A stretch of 33,858 bases of DNA from Clostridiales bacterium. Lineage in GTDB: Bacteria > Bacillota > Clostridia > Oscillospirales > Butyricicoccaceae. A program made the translations under genes and the position numbers. The DNA lies in NCBI GenBank assembly GCA_019421385.1, contig JAHZFK010000005.1, positions 1 to 33,858 of the forward strand, written 5' to 3'. The first letter of the stretch is position 1, and each line of letters starts with the position of its first letter. The notes beneath the pieces were generated by a model. The model was not told the origin of the DNA. It was given only the letters and a program-made list of their open reading frames with translations, and made no database searches. Shown one piece after another: positions 32,573 to 33,858 of this stretch.

Positions 32573-32613
32573 AAACGACCTGACAGAGTGAAACCTCTGT
32601 CAGGTCGTTTTTT
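32573..32613 (+). terminator. Terminator after the DUF624 gene
   Basis: Perfect 16-bp stem AAACGACCTGACAGAG / CTCTGTCAGGTCGTTT with a 6-nt loop, followed by TTT. It begins 4 nt after the stop and lies between convergent genes. The A-run on the left side may also serve the TRAP gene on the minus strand. Confidence 0.92.
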
Positions 32614-32624
32614 CTGCTTCAACC

Positions 32625-33858
32625 TCAAAGCAGTCCTGCTGCCATCGGCAAACCCAGGCTCACCACCGGCACATAGGTGACCAGCAGCAGGCCGAGCAAG
32701 ATCGCCACATAATACCACAGCATATACGGCATAACCTTTGACAGACTCGACCGACCGACCTTGATGGCAACAAACAACGTGTTGCCGACCGGCGGCGTGA
32801 TGTTGCCGATGCACAGGTTGTAAACCAGAATCAGGCCGAACTGTACCGGGTCCATGCCGAAGGTCTTGACAACCGGCAGGAACAACGGCGTAAAGATCAG
32901 GATCGCCGGGGTAACGTCCATGAACGTGCCCGCAATCAGCAGGATGACGTTCATAATCAGCAGAATGATGATCGGGTTCTGGGTCAGGCCGAGCAGCGCA
33001 TCCGAAATCGCCTGCGGGATCTGGGTGAACGCCATTACCCAGCCGAGGATGTTGGACACACCGATCAGGAACACGACCATACCGCTCATCTTGGCGCTTT
33101 CCACCACGATGTTCCAGAACGACTTGAGCGTGATATTTCGGTAGCAGATACCGAGGATCAGCGCATAGACAACCGCGATAGCAGAGCCTTCGGTCGCGGT
33201 GAAGATACCGCCGATGATACCGCCGATAACAACAACGATCAGGGACAGGGACGGGATCGCCTTGAGCGTGCACACGCCAAGGTTTTTCCAGTCAAACTTG
33301 CCGGGGATGCCCTTATAGCCCTTCTTGAGCGCAATGATCACCGCAACGACCATGCAGCACAGCGCCCAGATGATGCCCGGGATGTAGCCCGCCATGAACA
33401 GCGCCGCAACCGAGGTGCCGCCCGCGGCAAGCGAATAGGTGATCAGTGCATTGGACGGAGGGATCAGCAGACCGGACGGAGCGGACGCGCCGTTGGTGGC
33501 TGCGCACAGCGCCTTGTCGTAGCCCTGCTCCTCTTCGCCCTTTTCGACCATGCTGCCGACTGCCGCAGCCGCAGCGGAAGCCGAACCGGAGATCGCACCA
33601 AACAGTGCGTTTGCACCGATGTTGGTCACGAGCAGCGCACCGGGCAGCTTGCCCAGAATCGCCATAACAAAGTCAACCAGACGCTTCGCAATACCGCCCT
33701 GATTCATCAGGTTGCCCGCCAGAATGAAGAACGGAATTGCGGTCAGGCTGAATTTGCTCATGCCGACAAAGATGCGCTGTGCGCCGGTGATGACCGAAAC
33801 ATCCAGCGGCACGGTCTGCAAAATCGCAATCAGCGAGGAAATACCGATGGAATACGAG
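32625..33858 (-). CDS. TRAP transporter large permease (DctM), 5' end outside the window
   Basis: Large membrane subunit of a TRAP importer, which uses an ion gradient and a periplasmic-type binding protein to take up organic or sugar acids. About 410 residues are visible, and the family has about 425, so only about 15-20 N-terminal residues are missing. The frame runs open to the right edge (SYSIGISSLIAIL), and the TTG at 33821 is internal. Typical motifs are IPFFILAG, ANALFGAISGSASAAAAAVG, LLIPPSNALITY, GGIFTATEGSAIAVVYA and NITPPVGNTLFVA. Its small permease and binding-protein partners should lie to the right. Proximity to uronate genes suggests a hexuronate substrate. Confidence 0.93.
   Translation of the reverse strand, partial: SYSIGISSLIAILQTVPLDVSVITGAQRIFVGMSKFSLTAIPFFILAGNLMNQGGIAKRLVDFVMAILGKLPGALLVTNIGANALFGAISGSASAAAAAVGSMVEKGEEEQGYDKALCAATNGASAPSGLLIPPSNALITYSLAAGGTSVAALFMAGYIPGIIWALCCMVVAVIIALKKGYKGIPGKFDWKNLGVCTLKAIPSLSLIVVVIGGIIGGIFTATEGSAIAVVYALILGICYRNITLKSFWNIVVESAKMSGMVVFLIGVSNILGWVMAFTQIPQAISDALLGLTQNPIIILLIMNVILLIAGTFMDVTPAILIFTPLFLPVVKTFGMDPVQFGLILVYNLCIGNITPPVGNTLFVAIKVGRSSLSKVMPYMLWYYVAILLGLLLVTYVPVVSLGLPMAAGLL

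Noticed and set aside
33821..33821. Start of the TRAP permease at the TTG codon
   Set aside because: The frame continues upstream to the window edge with typical DctM residues, so the codon is an internal leucine and the gene is only cut off.
1..33858. CRISPR arrays, tRNA or rRNA genes, insertion sequences, prophage
   Set aside because: I saw no regularly spaced direct repeats, cloverleaf or conserved rRNA segments, transposase or integrase motifs, or flanking repeats. The region looks like stable chromosome.

Overview
The window looks like a chromosomal segment of a gut-type Clostridia bacterium (Bacillota; my guess is an Oscillospirales/Ruminococcaceae-like lineage). This rests on GC-rich codon use in the biosynthetic block, AGGAGG ribosome-binding sites, sigma-A-type promoters with 17-nt spacers, the anaerobic cobalt-early corrin pathway, and MsmK/UgpC-type sugar ABC, DUF624 and TRAP genes. 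The species is not identifiable by eye.

Region 1 (about 33-17,060, all minus strand) is one very long tetrapyrrole/cobalamin operon. Its order of transcription is cbiM-cbiN-cbiD-cbiL-cbiF-cbiG-hemA-cbiH-cbiJ/met8-hemC-cobA/hemD-hemB-hemL-cbiET-cbiA-cobT-cobU. Nearly every junction is a 1-26 bp overlap or a gap of about 20 bp. A consensus promoter, a cobalamin riboswitch aptamer and an intrinsic terminator precede cbiM. The operon runs from glutamyl-tRNA to uroporphyrinogen III, then through most of the anaerobic corrin pathway to the a,c-diamide, and adds two lower-ligand genes. cbiC, a dedicated cobaltochelatase, cbiP, cbiB/cobD and cobS are not in the window. The precorrin-6A reductase is fused to a Met8/CysG-type precorrin-2 dehydrogenase.

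Region 2 (17,102-18,800, minus) holds cbiQ-cbiO, the energising half of the cobalt ECF transporter. They have their own promoter and lie upstream of the riboswitch that governs the cbiMN half.

Region 3 (18,840-20,620, plus) is a single gene for a siroheme/Fe4S4 nitrite/sulfite reductase-like enzyme, divergent from cbiQ. It has its own promoter, a leader hairpin and terminators. Its cofactor could be supplied by the neighbouring operon.

Region 4 (20,656-32,568) is a glucuronate-type hexuronate locus. On the minus strand are a solute-binding lipoprotein, two ABC permeases, a stem-loop terminator, a divergent GH28-like beta-helix protein, uxaC, uxuA and uxuB. A GntR/FCD regulator lies behind them on the same strand. 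The ABC ATPase is transcribed in the opposite direction, followed by a DUF624 membrane protein. An identical 18-bp element, in opposite orientations, sits inside the promoters of the binding-protein gene and the ATPase gene. It is probably the operator that ties the two split parts of the transporter together.

Region 5 (32,625 to the right edge, minus) is a TRAP transporter large permease (DctM) whose start lies outside the window; it is possibly a second uptake route for uronates. I saw no rRNA, tRNA, CRISPR array, insertion sequence or prophage.
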